Source: Verrucomicrobiota bacterium (lineage in GTDB: Bacteria > Verrucomicrobiota > Verrucomicrobiia > Limisphaerales > JAEYXS01). Taken from it: a stretch of DNA of 64,000 bases. The DNA lies in contig JAEYXS010000079.1 in NCBI GenBank assembly GCA_023431185.1, forward strand, positions 9,572-73,571, in the 5' to 3' direction. The notes under the pieces are model-generated. The model worked only from the letters and a program-made list of their open reading frames with translations. It was not told the DNA's origin and made no database searches. Made by a program: the position numbers and the translations under genes. Positions 43,365 through 52,347 of this stretch are shown here, piece after piece (the first letter of the stretch is position 1; every line of letters starts with the position of its first letter).

Positions 43365-44741
43365 ATGCTAAAAGTTTCCGGCAAAGGCTCCATCACCACG
43401 TGTGACGGCATCACACGACGCGACTTCCTTCAGGTCGGCGCCCTCGGTGCGTTGGGCATGACGATGTCCAAGTATTCCGCGCTCCAGGCAGCGAACAAGG
43501 TGGCCAAAGGACATGATGAACGCAGTGTCATCATGATCTTCAACCTCGGGGCGCCGAGTCAGCTCGATACCTGGGACATGAAGCCGGACGCCCCGCGCGA
43601 GATCCGGGGACCGTTCAAGCCTATCCGCACAAACAATCCGGATATCCAAGTTTCTGAGATCCTGCCGCTGCACGCCAAGCTGGCAGATAAGTTTTCCCTC
43701 GTCCGCAGTTGCTATCACACCGCCTCGGCCATCCATGATACCGGGCATCAGATGATGCAGACGGGCCGCCTCTTCACCGGCGGCATCATCACGCCGCATG
43801 CCGGCTCTGCGCTGGAATATATCATGGGCCGACGCAATGAACTGCCGGCGAACATCATCTTGCCGGAACCGATGGGCCCCACCGGTGGCAACATGCCGCA
43901 TGGTCAGGACGCCGGATTCCTCGGCAAGGCGCTAGATCCCTTTGCGTTGATGGCCGACCCGTCCAAGGCGGATTTCAAAGTCCCCGACCTGTTACCCCCC
44001 ACGGAGATCGGCGAAGCCCGTCTGCAACGGCGACGCGAATTACGCGAGGTGGTGGAAGATGCTGTACGCTCCTTTGAAGCCACGGAGAATGCCAAGTTGA
44101 TGGATGAGAACTTCTCCTCCGCTTACCGCCTGATGACCAGTGCCAAGGCTCGTGAAGCGTTCGACCTGACCAAGGAGCCGATGAAAGTGCGCGAGCGCTA
44201 CGGCATGACCCGCTTTGGCCAATGCTGTCTGCTCGCGCGCCGCTTGGTAGAAGCCGGTGTGCGTTTTGTCACGGTCAACACGTTCATCACTGTTTTCAAC
44301 GAGATCACCTGGGACATCCACGGTTCCAAGCCCTTCACTGCCATCGAGGGCATGCGTGACATCGTCGCCCCCATGTATGACCAGGGTTACAGCGCCTTGA
44401 TCGAAGACCTGCACCAGCGCGGCATGCTGGATAACACGATGGTATGCAGCCTGGCGGAGTTCGGTCGCACACCGAAGATCAATCCTGCCGGGGGCCGCGA
44501 TCACTGGCCGAATTGCTGGACGGTGAACTTCGCTGGCGGTGGAGTGAAAGGTGGACGGGTCATCGGCAAGAGCGACGAGATCGGCGCTTACCCCGCCGAG
44601 CGCCCGGTGAATCCATCCGAAGTCGTCGCTACGATCTATCACAGCCTCGGCCTGGACCTGACCACCCACCTGCCCGGCCCGCAAGGCCGCCCGTTCCCCT
44701 TGGTGGATTTCGGCACGCAACCCATCAAAGAGTTGTTTTGA
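43365..44741 (+). CDS. DUF1501 domain-containing protein (copy 2)
   Basis: A 458-residue protein with a Tat leader (TRRDFLQVGALGALGM, 17-32). DUF1501 motifs: NLGAPSQLDTWDMKP, YHTASAIHDTGHQMMQTGRLFTGG (zinc/active-site-like His), LAEFGRTPKINPAGGRDHWP and FAGGGVKGG. It keeps an intact His-rich block that is shorter in copy 1. It is the first gene of the second PSD1 locus; a HEAT-repeat gene (44748) and the PSD1 partner (45394) follow without gaps. Confidence 0.92.
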   Translation: MLKVSGKGSITTCDGITRRDFLQVGALGALGMTMSKYSALQAANKVAKGHDERSVIMIFNLGAPSQLDTWDMKPDAPREIRGPFKPIRTNNPDIQVSEILPLHAKLADKFSLVRSCYHTASAIHDTGHQMMQTGRLFTGGIITPHAGSALEYIMGRRNELPANIILPEPMGPTGGNMPHGQDAGFLGKALDPFALMADPSKADFKVPDLLPPTEIGEARLQRRRELREVVEDAVRSFEATENAKLMDENFSSAYRLMTSAKAREAFDLTKEPMKVRERYGMTRFGQCCLLARRLVEAGVRFVTVNTFITVFNEITWDIHGSKPFTAIEGMRDIVAPMYDQGYSALIEDLHQRGMLDNTMVCSLAEFGRTPKINPAGGRDHWPNCWTVNFAGGGVKGGRVIGKSDEIGAYPAERPVNPSEVVATIYHSLGLDLTTHLPGPQGRPFPLVDFGTQPIKELF

Positions 44742-44747
44742 GTCAGC

Positions 44748-45407
44748 ATGCCTGCAGCTCTTGAAAAGAAAACCGGCAGCTTCCGCTCAATCCTAATGAC
44801 GGCGGTCAATGATTTCCGTCGGGGTTTCCTTGGGTGGCGTAATTCCATCAAGGAAGACAAATTTCCGATCAGCAAAAACGGCTCACCCGATCTTGCACTC
44901 TACACTGAACCTTTGGAGCACTATATCCATCTGTACGACCGTTTTCTCGAAATCAACCGCAAAGGAAACAAAGCGGATCAAGATGAACGAGAAATCGTTT
45001 GGAGCCTCCGAGTTCACGGCCAATGGGGCATGATCGCCAAAGGTGCCGCTTCCATTCCTCATGCGTTAAAGCTGTTAGGCAATCCCAATCCCGATGCCAG
45101 AGAAGATGGAGCAAGCATCCTGACCGCTGTAGGCAAGGATGCGAACAACGCCTCCAGTCTGGTAGCGGCATTGAAAGCTGAAACTGACGACACAGCGCGG
45201 ACGGCCATCATCGAAGCTTTGGGTGGTTGTAGAAGCCGCGGTTCCATTCCCGCACTGGCAGAGATCATCCACAGCAAAGCAGTCGATGAAGAAACCAGGC
45301 ATACGGCGATATGCAGTCTGGGAAAAATCATTGGCAGTGATTTGGAAAAACAACCAGACCCGGTAAAAAGCGCAGCAGAGTGGCTGAAGCAACATGATCA
45401 CCAGTAA
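44748..45407 (+). CDS. HEAT-repeat protein inserted in the PSD1 locus
   Basis: A 219-residue protein. The N-terminal 90 residues are not recognised. The C-terminal half (about 95-205) has three or four HEAT/PBS-lyase-like helical repeats (GAASIPHALKLLGNPNPDAREDGASILTAVG is one unit in part). No signal peptide. It begins 6 bp after copy 2 of DUF1501 and its last 14 bp overlap the PSD1-type gene, so it is translationally coupled. A scaffold or interaction role is inferred. Base composition is AT-richer than its neighbours. Confidence 0.75.
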   Translation: MPAALEKKTGSFRSILMTAVNDFRRGFLGWRNSIKEDKFPISKNGSPDLALYTEPLEHYIHLYDRFLEINRKGNKADQDEREIVWSLRVHGQWGMIAKGAASIPHALKLLGNPNPDAREDGASILTAVGKDANNASSLVAALKAETDDTARTAIIEALGGCRSRGSIPALAEIIHSKAVDEETRHTAICSLGKIIGSDLEKQPDPVKSAAEWLKQHDHQ

Positions 45408-47829
45408 CCTTTCAAAGATTCATACTGCGTGCTTGTCCATTTTGATGAGCACTTGGTCGGCATTTGCGGCTGAATCCCTCGTCATTCTCCCCGAGAAAAT
45501 CGTCCTGCATGGTGCCATCTCCCAGCAGCGGCTCGTCTTGGAACGTGTCGAGGACAAGGAATTCATCGGGGAAGTGCGTGAGGGTGTCACCTACACCTCC
45601 AGCAATCCCGGCATCGTCAAGATCGAGAAAGGCTTCGCCGTTCCCGTCGCCAATGGTTCGGCCACGGTCAAGGCCACCGTTGGCAAGCAGACGATCAGCA
45701 CGAAAGTCACTGTGACCGGCATGAACCAGTCCGCTGACTGGACTTTCCGCAATCACGTCCAGCCTGTCCTTGCCAAGTTCGGTTGCAGTTCCGGCGCTTG
45801 TCACGGAGCTGCCGCTGGCCAGAATGGTTTCCGGGTTTCTCTGCGTGGTTATGATGATGAAGGCGATTTCCTCGCGCTCACCCGCCACACCCTGGGTCGC
45901 CGCATCAGTCCGGCGGAACCGGCCAAGAGCCTTTTGCTCACCAAGCCCACCGGTGCCGTCCCGCACAAGGGCGGCATCAAGTTCGACACGGAATCGCTCG
46001 AATACCGTGTACTCGCCGAGTGGATCGCCAATGGCACGCCCGGCCCCAAGCAGGAAGATGCGCGTATCGAACGCATCGAGATGATCCCTGATCACGTCGT
46101 GCTGAAGCCCGGCGAGCAGCAACAGATTCTCGTTCGCGCTTATTTCAATGACGGCCGCGTAGAGGACGTCACGCGCTGGACGAAATACACGGATGCCAAT
46201 TCCGAAGTCACCAACATCGATGAAGCTGGCAACATCAAGGTGATGGGCTTCGGCGAAGGCGCCATCACCGCGTGGTATCTGCAACGTATCGCTATCGCCA
46301 CCGTCACGGTGCCGCATACGAACAACCTTCCGAAAACCACTTTCACCAAAGCACCCAAGCGTAACTTCATCGATGAACAAGTCCTCGCCAAACTGCGCAG
46401 CTTGAACCTGCCGCCCTCACCTCGCGCCACGGATGATGAATTCATCCGCCGCGCCTTCCTCGACACCATCGGCGTGCTGCCCACCGCGCAAGAGACCAAG
46501 GCTTTCCTCGCCGATCACTCGCCCAAGAAACGTGATGCACTCATCGAGAGCCTGCTGAACCGTCCTGAGTTTGTGGATTACTGGACTTACAAGTGGTCCG
46601 ATCTGCTGCTCGTGAAGAGTGAGAAGCTCAAGCCCTCTGCCATGTGGTCATACTATCACTGGATCCGGGATAATGTGGCGCGCAATCAGCCGTGGGACCA
46701 GTTCGTCCGCGAGATCGTCACCGCCCGGGGCAGCACTTTGGAGAATGGCGCGGCAAATTTCTTCATCCTGCATGAGGAGCCGAAGATCCTCGCCGAAACG
46801 ACTTCCCAGGCTTTCCTCGGCATGTCCATCAATTGCGCCCAGTGCCACAACCATCCGATGGAGAAGTGGACGAATAACGATTACTACGGCATGGCGAATC
46901 TCTTCGCCCGCGTCCGCGCCAAAGCCGCTCCTGGCGATGGCAACCAGATCATCGTGGACGCCAGCCAGGGCGAACTCGTCCAGCCGCTCACCGGCAAGCC
47001 GCGTCAGCCGCGCCCGCTCGATGGCCAGACGATTGATTTCTCCGCTGACAACCGGCGCGAACATCTCGCGAGCTGGCTCACCGCGCCGGAGAATCCCTAC
47101 TTCACCCGCGCCATCGTGAACCGCATCTGGGCAAACTTCTACGGTGTGGGCCTCGTGGAAAGCGTCGATGACCTGCGCGTCACCAATCCCGCCAGCAACG
47201 AAGCCCTGCTCTCCGCTACCGCGAAGTATCTGGTCGAGCAAAAGTATGATTTGAAGGCCTTGATGCGGCTCATCCTGCAATCCGAGACCTACCAACGCTC
47301 CAGTGAAGCCCTGCCCGGCAATGCCAGCGACAAGCGCTTTTACTCCCGCTACTACCCGCGCCGCCTGATGGCCGAGGTGATGCTGGATGCCTTCTCCCAA
47401 GTCACAGGTGCCGCCACGGACTTCAAGAATTACCCGAAAGATTATCGCGCCCTGCAACTGCCGGACTCGAACATCAAATCGTATTTCCTCAGCTCCTTCG
47501 GTCGCCCAGACCGCAACGCCACCTGCACCTGCGAACGCACCGACAACCCCAGCGTGAGCCAGGTGCTCCACATCTCCAACGGCGATACCGTGAACCAAAA
47601 ACTCTCCGCGAAGGGCAATCGCATCGAGAAACTCATCATGGCCAAGACGCCGCCTGAACAGATCGTGGAAGACGCCTACCTCACCGCCCTCTCCCGCCTG
47701 CCCACCGACAAGGAACGCACCCGCATCATGGAAGTCCTCCAGAAGGTGGACGAAAAAGACCTGCGCCCCGCCATCGAAGACATCTACTGGGCCCTCCTCA
47801 GCAGCCGCGAGTTCTTATTCAATCACTGA
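45394..47829 (+). CDS. PSD1/planctomycete-type protein with Ig-like domains (copy 2)
   Basis: An 811-residue secreted protein (signal 1-26). Two BIG2/Ig-like domains (about 28-110 and 228-320) flank a PSCyt-type region with C131-x4-C136H137 (a CxxxxCH variant). DUF1549 follows (about 345-560), with CAQCHNHP as the second cysteine-histidine motif, then DUF1553 (about 570-805: NPYFTRAIVNRIWANFYGVGLV, YYPRRLMAEVMLDAFSQVTG). The wide CxxxxCH spacing differs from copy 1 and could weaken haem c attachment. Likely partners are the DUF1501 and HEAT proteins. Confidence 0.92.
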   Translation: MITSNLSKIHTACLSILMSTWSAFAAESLVILPEKIVLHGAISQQRLVLERVEDKEFIGEVREGVTYTSSNPGIVKIEKGFAVPVANGSATVKATVGKQTISTKVTVTGMNQSADWTFRNHVQPVLAKFGCSSGACHGAAAGQNGFRVSLRGYDDEGDFLALTRHTLGRRISPAEPAKSLLLTKPTGAVPHKGGIKFDTESLEYRVLAEWIANGTPGPKQEDARIERIEMIPDHVVLKPGEQQQILVRAYFNDGRVEDVTRWTKYTDANSEVTNIDEAGNIKVMGFGEGAITAWYLQRIAIATVTVPHTNNLPKTTFTKAPKRNFIDEQVLAKLRSLNLPPSPRATDDEFIRRAFLDTIGVLPTAQETKAFLADHSPKKRDALIESLLNRPEFVDYWTYKWSDLLLVKSEKLKPSAMWSYYHWIRDNVARNQPWDQFVREIVTARGSTLENGAANFFILHEEPKILAETTSQAFLGMSINCAQCHNHPMEKWTNNDYYGMANLFARVRAKAAPGDGNQIIVDASQGELVQPLTGKPRQPRPLDGQTIDFSADNRREHLASWLTAPENPYFTRAIVNRIWANFYGVGLVESVDDLRVTNPASNEALLSATAKYLVEQKYDLKALMRLILQSETYQRSSEALPGNASDKRFYSRYYPRRLMAEVMLDAFSQVTGAATDFKNYPKDYRALQLPDSNIKSYFLSSFGRPDRNATCTCERTDNPSVSQVLHISNGDTVNQKLSAKGNRIEKLIMAKTPPEQIVEDAYLTALSRLPTDKERTRIMEVLQKVDEKDLRPAIEDIYWALLSSREFLFNH

Positions 47830-47835
47830 ATCGTC

Positions 47836-49893
47836 CTACAGATAATCGGCGGCAATAAGGTCCAAATCAAAGGGAGTGACGCCTTCGTTGATGGCAAATA
47901 TTTTATCAGCGGCTTCTTTTTCAGCGACTCGTTCTCCTCTGGCTCTGACGTGCAAATCAAACAGAGTGTACAGATCAGTCTTCCGCGAGCCGTTCATCGC
48001 TCGCAACATCAAAGAAACACCAGAAAGATTTGTTTGCACATTGTTATAGGATGGCCCGTTCTTCAGCGCTATGTCACACCAGATGATTTTGCGTTCGATC
48101 AAATCGAAGATAGCCGGCAGACATATCCGCGTATTCGCCGCCAAGTCCACCTTATCAATCACTGTCTTAGGTTCAAAAATCTCCCCTGAACCTGACTGTT
48201 TTCGTGACATCCATCCGGCAAAACATTCCGGTAGATCGCAATAAGGCTGTTCCGTAAAACTATTCAACGACATCACCACATAGCGGACTTTCCCGGCCAC
48301 TGTTTTTGCGATATCCAAGTCGATGAACTCTGCCGCCCCGTTTGGCGCATCCACGATGTCCCCGCTGTGGTGGCCGCCAAAATTCTTCAGGTTGTAATAG
48401 GACACCACATCAACAAACTTGAACTTGTCGTCATACAATGCGGCAGAAAGGTCGATATCAGTGCGGCTGGAACCATTCTTCCACCACAAGAAAAAGCGGA
48501 TGATGTTTCCTTCAGGCATCGGCAAACGGCTGCCGCGAACCAAAGTCCGTAACGACTTGGAAGCTGAACGCTGCGAAAAAGGCACTCGATAATCTTTGAG
48601 AGCCGTATCCAAGTAGCACTTGCCCAATCGAGGTAAACTTGAGAACCGCGCAATCAACACTTCCTCACAAATTTCACTGATTTTTCCGGCGACTTCTGGA
48701 GCGAGAGGTTTCAGATCGTCTGGTCGCGCATAAATCTTGGCCACATCTCCTTTAGGGAAAAAGACCCGTAAATCACCCGTCATCGAGCGATGACTGAAAT
48801 GCGTGAGGACTTGCAATAGCACTGGCGTAGAAACACGCACAGCCAAAGGACGGAAACATGCTTCGATCAATTTCGCATCATTTGATAAACGCAACAGATG
48901 ATCCAATCGACGCGCCAAATCACCCGGTCGCGACATCAGCATCTCAACTACCTGCGCTAACTCCCCAAACAACAAATGCTTTTCCAACTTACGATTAAAG
49001 GTAACGTACGGCAGGTCATTGCGCAGCACATTGAAGGCCGAGCATGTTTTCGGGAACTTCTCCGCATAGTCCCCCGGATGCAAACGCTCGCCTAAACGTT
49101 TCCACGGCTCCTTCCAGCGAAGCATGTCCTCCGTGGGATCTCCGCTGCGCTCCAAAAGAGACAGCATCAATTTACGTTCACTACGTTTGAAATTCTTGAA
49201 CTTGGCCAGCTCAGCCAAAGACACATCTCCTTCTGATAATGCAACCGCAAGACGCAATATATCGGTGGGAGTTTTGACCTTTTCCTTCAAGAATCCTTCC
49301 GCCACCGTGGTATGGCGGACAAGCTGTGCACCGATCAGCGCCAAAATCTCCTTCGAAGGAATGGATGCCGGCAGGAGCCTTTGAATGTCATCCCGATACT
49401 GGGCTACAAACCATGCTAAATCCTGTTTGTCTTGGGCTGAGAGTGAAGTTTTCGCGCCAGCCATCTTCGTAAAGATGGACTCGAAGTCTTCCTTGGTCCC
49501 CAAGTCAATCAGCCGAACTTTGGTCGCTTCGCTCAAAGGCGGGCGCTCATCGCGCGTGTATGCCGGAAGTTTGTTGGTCAGATAATGAAAGAGCGCATTC
49601 AGATAGAGTTCCGCCTCTGACAACTCCATCACTTGTATCGGGAAATTCGGATACAGTGGTTTGAATGGACGATGTGCTCCTGCCATCTCTTGCAGGTCTT
49701 TCACCAAGCTTTTGTAAAAAGAATCTAGTTTCTCAATGGAGAGTGTCTGGATTCGTTGCAAAAGCTGTTCGGAAAATGCGAAGCCAAGAGACTCGATATT
49801 CTTTTGCAAAGCGGCTGCAAAACCACGTGACAGACGGTTGGTCCCTTCTTTCAAATACACCTTTCGGCGTCTGCGCAAATAAATCGTGTTCAT
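47836..49893 (-). CDS. Large TerD-domain protein
   Basis: A 685-residue cytoplasmic protein. The first 450 residues are helical, rich in Leu and charged residues, with repeated DLARRLDHLLRL-type helices. The C-terminal 200 residues contain a TerD-like Ca-binding domain: TDIDLSAALYDDKFKFVDVVSY, GHHSGDIVDAPNGAAEFIDLDI and NSFTEQPYCDLPECFAGWM. The layout resembles the long TerD proteins (MXAN_6230/SCO0854 type) but no RING motif is seen. TerD proteins are linked to tellurite and phage/colicin stress. Its A+T content looks higher than that of its neighbours and it converges with the PSD1 gene with only a 6-bp gap, so recent acquisition is possible. Confidence 0.78.
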   Translation of the reverse strand: MNTIYLRRRRKVYLKEGTNRLSRGFAAALQKNIESLGFAFSEQLLQRIQTLSIEKLDSFYKSLVKDLQEMAGAHRPFKPLYPNFPIQVMELSEAELYLNALFHYLTNKLPAYTRDERPPLSEATKVRLIDLGTKEDFESIFTKMAGAKTSLSAQDKQDLAWFVAQYRDDIQRLLPASIPSKEILALIGAQLVRHTTVAEGFLKEKVKTPTDILRLAVALSEGDVSLAELAKFKNFKRSERKLMLSLLERSGDPTEDMLRWKEPWKRLGERLHPGDYAEKFPKTCSAFNVLRNDLPYVTFNRKLEKHLLFGELAQVVEMLMSRPGDLARRLDHLLRLSNDAKLIEACFRPLAVRVSTPVLLQVLTHFSHRSMTGDLRVFFPKGDVAKIYARPDDLKPLAPEVAGKISEICEEVLIARFSSLPRLGKCYLDTALKDYRVPFSQRSASKSLRTLVRGSRLPMPEGNIIRFFLWWKNGSSRTDIDLSAALYDDKFKFVDVVSYYNLKNFGGHHSGDIVDAPNGAAEFIDLDIAKTVAGKVRYVVMSLNSFTEQPYCDLPECFAGWMSRKQSGSGEIFEPKTVIDKVDLAANTRICLPAIFDLIERKIIWCDIALKNGPSYNNVQTNLSGVSLMLRAMNGSRKTDLYTLFDLHVRARGERVAEKEAADKIFAINEGVTPFDLDLIAADYL

Positions 49894-49904
49894 ACCTTGT
49901 CAAA

Positions 49905-49930
49905 AACGCCCGGCTTTGCATCCGGGCGTT
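49905..49930 (-). terminator. Hairpin with T-tract 12 bp upstream of the TerD gene
   Basis: A 9-bp stem AACGCCCGG/CCGGGCGTT followed on the minus strand by TTTG and the TerD start. It looks like an intrinsic terminator placed in the leader, so attenuation or termination of an upstream RNA is possible. No RNA gene is recognised between here and 50146. Confidence 0.45.
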
Positions 49931-50146
49931 CTTAATTGTGGAGAGCGGGGGCTCTAGTTTGATCTTAGAAGGAAGAACCCCCATAGCCACGAAACAACTT
50001 TGCTACTTGGAACCAGCGCTCACAAGTCTAAAACCGATCAGATTCGATTCTCGCATTAAAATTTCCCGAACCTTTTCCCCCTCCCTTTCGTAACACTCAT
50101 GAACCTGCTGCCCGGCAACCCGGCACGGGCAAATGAACAACCTGTT

Positions 50147-50965
50147 ATGAAACGCAATGTTTTGATTTACGGCCTCACCGCCGCCCTCCTCACCGGCTGG
50201 ACCGCCACGGCCCAACCGGCTGATGCTGAACGCTCTTCCCGCGAAAAAGCCCGCCCGGAACAGGTTGACCGCCCGGCCGCCGAGCGCGAACGCAAGACCG
50301 ATCAACCTCGCGGCGAACGCCCCGATATGCGCCGCGATCAGCCCGTTGAACGCGCCGCCCGCCCTGACGGTGACCGCAATTTTCGCCCTGCCCCACGCGA
50401 TGGCGAAGCCGGCCCGCGTCCCGAGATGCGGCGTGATGCCCCCGGTGGCCCCCGCCCGGAAGGTGACCGCTTTGCCCCCCAAGGCCAGAGCCGCCCCCCG
50501 CAACCGCAGATGCGTCGTGACGGTGACCGCCCTCCCGGTGGCGCTCCGCGTGAAGGCGATCGCGTCGGCCAGCAGCCTCGCGGTCCTCGTGATGGTGAAG
50601 TCGGGCCTCGCCCGGAAATGCGCCGGGATGGTTTCGCCCCGCAAGGCGCTCCCCGCGATGGACAACGCCCACAGATGGCACCTCGCGATGGCCAGCGTCC
50701 ACCGGTGGAAGGTCGTGACGGCTTCCGTCCTCAAGGCAATGCGCCACGTGATGGTTTCCGTCCACCTGGACAAGGCGCTCCCCGTGACGGTGAAGGTTTT
50801 GCTCCCCTCCCGCAGATGCGTGATGGCGGACAGCGTCCCCCGGAAGGCGGACGGCAATTTGAAGGCCAGCGCCCGCCACAACGCCGCCCCGAGGGTGATC
50901 GTCCCGAAGGTCAACGCCGTGAAGGTGAAGGCCGTCCGCAACGCCCGCCCGTCGAGCGAGAATAA
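50147..50965 (+). CDS. Secreted, intrinsically disordered Arg/Pro/Gly/Asp-rich repeat protein
   Basis: A 272-residue protein: signal peptide 1-23 (TATAQP), then an almost entirely low-complexity sequence with loose repeats such as RDGEVGPRPEMRRDG and APRDGFRPPG. About every fifth residue is Pro or Arg; no domain is visible. ATG 50147 starts the signal sequence; an upstream start at 50099 adds 16 unlikely residues. Several other long open frames overlap it but arise from the repetitive GC-rich sequence. Together with the RP-rich N-terminus of the gene at 52348, it suggests a matrix or surface-polymer function linked to the ECF module, separated by a 156-bp MITE-like element. The exact role is unknown. 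Confidence 0.65.
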   Translation: MKRNVLIYGLTAALLTGWTATAQPADAERSSREKARPEQVDRPAAERERKTDQPRGERPDMRRDQPVERAARPDGDRNFRPAPRDGEAGPRPEMRRDAPGGPRPEGDRFAPQGQSRPPQPQMRRDGDRPPGGAPREGDRVGQQPRGPRDGEVGPRPEMRRDGFAPQGAPRDGQRPQMAPRDGQRPPVEGRDGFRPQGNAPRDGFRPPGQGAPRDGEGFAPLPQMRDGGQRPPEGGRQFEGQRPPQRRPEGDRPEGQRREGEGRPQRPPVERE

Positions 50966-50972
50966 TCTTTTC

Positions 50973-51128
50973 AAGAGCCTGTAATGGACTTTTTAGCCAA
51001 TGAGTCAGCCGCTCGTCCGATGGTTGCTTGGTCTGCTGACGCGGCAAATGTTCTCCCTCTCCCCAAGGGAGAGGGCCGGGGTGAGGGGAAAGGCGATATC
51101 CCTCACGTCCAGTTCATAACAGCCTCTT
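50973..51128. repeat. MITE-like element, family B, copy 2
   Basis: Ends GAGCCTGTAATGGA (50975-50988) and, on the other strand, GAGGCTGTTATGAA (51126-51113) match the ends of 14652-14996. The interior contains the CCCTCTCCCC-AAGG-GAGAGGG palindrome followed by CCGGGGTGAGGGG (51055-51088), a repeat type widespread in bacterial intergenic DNA. It fills most of the gap before the sigma factor gene. Confidence 0.65.
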
Positions 51129-51170
51129 AGCTGGCAAACCAGATGACTTGAGCTAGGCTGGACGCATCAC

Positions 51171-51764
51171 ATGGGCACCATTCTGAACACGCTGTTCACG
51201 CTCTCCGATGAGCAGGCGATGTGGCGCGTGCAGCAGCACGCGGATGAGGATGCCTTTGCCCAGCTCGTCCGCCGCTGGGAATCGCCCATCCGCAATCTCT
51301 GCGTGCGCATGACAGGCGATCTGCACAAGGGCGAGGACCTCACGCAAGAGGCGTTTGTCCGGGTCTTTGAAAAACGGTCGCAGTATCAGCCGGATGCGAA
51401 GTTCTCCACCTGGCTTTGGCGCATCGCACTGAATCTTTGCTACGATGAACAACGCCGCATCAAACGTCGCAGTGAGACGGCACTGGAGAATGAAGAAGGC
51501 GAAGCGATCGTGGAGCCGGTCTCCGAAACGAGCGGTCCTGCCGATCAGGCAGAAGCCGGTGAACGCGCCGACATGGTCCGGCGCGCTTTGGTAAGACTGC
51601 CGGAGACGTATCGCACGGTGCTCGTGCTGCGGCATTATGAAGGATTGAAGTTCCGCGAGATCGCCGACGTGCTCGATATCCCGGAAGGCACGGTGAAGTC
51701 CCGCATGGTGGAAGCACTGGGCCAGATGGAACGGCTTTTGAAGAACGACGTGAGTGTGACTTAA
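51171..51764 (+). CDS. ECF-type RNA polymerase sigma factor
   Basis: A 197-residue sigma-70 family protein with only regions 2 and 4. Region 2: DEDAFAQLVRRWESPIRNLCVR...DLTQEAFVRVFEKRSQY (about 25-90). Region 4: LVRLPETYRTVLVLRHYEGLKFREIADVLDIPEGTVKSRM (about 140-185), with the helix-turn-helix at 160-182. It is followed 17 bp later by its anti-sigma factor. The target promoter is not identified here. Confidence 0.95.
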   Translation: MGTILNTLFTLSDEQAMWRVQQHADEDAFAQLVRRWESPIRNLCVRMTGDLHKGEDLTQEAFVRVFEKRSQYQPDAKFSTWLWRIALNLCYDEQRRIKRRSETALENEEGEAIVEPVSETSGPADQAEAGERADMVRRALVRLPETYRTVLVLRHYEGLKFREIADVLDIPEGTVKSRMVEALGQMERLLKNDVSVT

Positions 51765-51781
51765 CGAATTTTGGAAAGCTT

Positions 51782-52333
51782 ATGAAACATCCGACGCAAG
51801 AAGAATGGATGGACTACCTCTACCACGAGGCGCCCGCGAATGAACGCGCGAAACTTTCCGCTCATCTCGCTGCCTGCCCCGAATGCCGCACCCAGGTGCA
51901 GGGCTGGCAGAAGACGATGACCTCGCTGGATACGTGGCAACCGGCCATCAAGGAAGCGCCCGCTTTCAGTTGGCTGCCCGCCATCCGTTGGGCCGCCGCA
52001 GCCGCGATCATGCTGAGCCTCGGTTTCGCCCTCAGCCAGATGACCACGCCGAAGGTGGATGTCGCCGCGCTCCAAGCCCAGGTGCGTACCGAGATCGCTG
52101 CGGAACTAAAACAGCAGATGCAGCAGGAGATGGCGCAATTCACCACTGCGCAAGCCAAACAGCGTGTGGATGACCAGCAGCAACTGGTGCAAACCCTGCG
52201 CCAGATGGAGGCGCAACGCCTCGCGGATTTCGCCTCGCTGCGTTACGAACTCGAAAACCTGGCGATGTCGGCCCAGCACGATGTCACCCCGGAAAACACC
52301 CGCATCACCGCGCAGGTAAGTTTGCAAAAGTGA
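51782..52333 (+). CDS. Anti-sigma factor with zinc-binding ZAS motif
   Basis: A 183-residue membrane protein. His28-x3-Cys32-x2-Cys35 (AHLAACPEC) is the ZAS motif that binds zinc and the sigma factor. One transmembrane helix (about 68-86) separates it from a periplasmic coiled coil (about 95-170, LQAQVRTEIAAELKQQMQQEM). Release of the sigma factor would need proteolysis or a sensor change; an M50 protease (28558) exists elsewhere in the window. Confidence 0.92.
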   Translation: MKHPTQEEWMDYLYHEAPANERAKLSAHLAACPECRTQVQGWQKTMTSLDTWQPAIKEAPAFSWLPAIRWAAAAAIMLSLGFALSQMTTPKVDVAALQAQVRTEIAAELKQQMQQEMAQFTTAQAKQRVDDQQQLVQTLRQMEAQRLADFASLRYELENLAMSAQHDVTPENTRITAQVSLQK

Positions 52334-52347
52334 TCTAAAAGACGTTT

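Noticed and set aside
49931..49990. GGAGAGCGGGGGCTC near the TerD leader that recalls the reverse complement of a tRNA or tmRNA end
   Set aside because: No T-arm of 5 bp with a 7-base loop and no matching acceptor 5' strand could be found.
50003..50984. Overlapping long frames on both strands in the RP-rich gene
   Set aside because: The repetitive GC-rich sequence opens several frames. Only 50147-50965 has a signal peptide and a coherent repeat.
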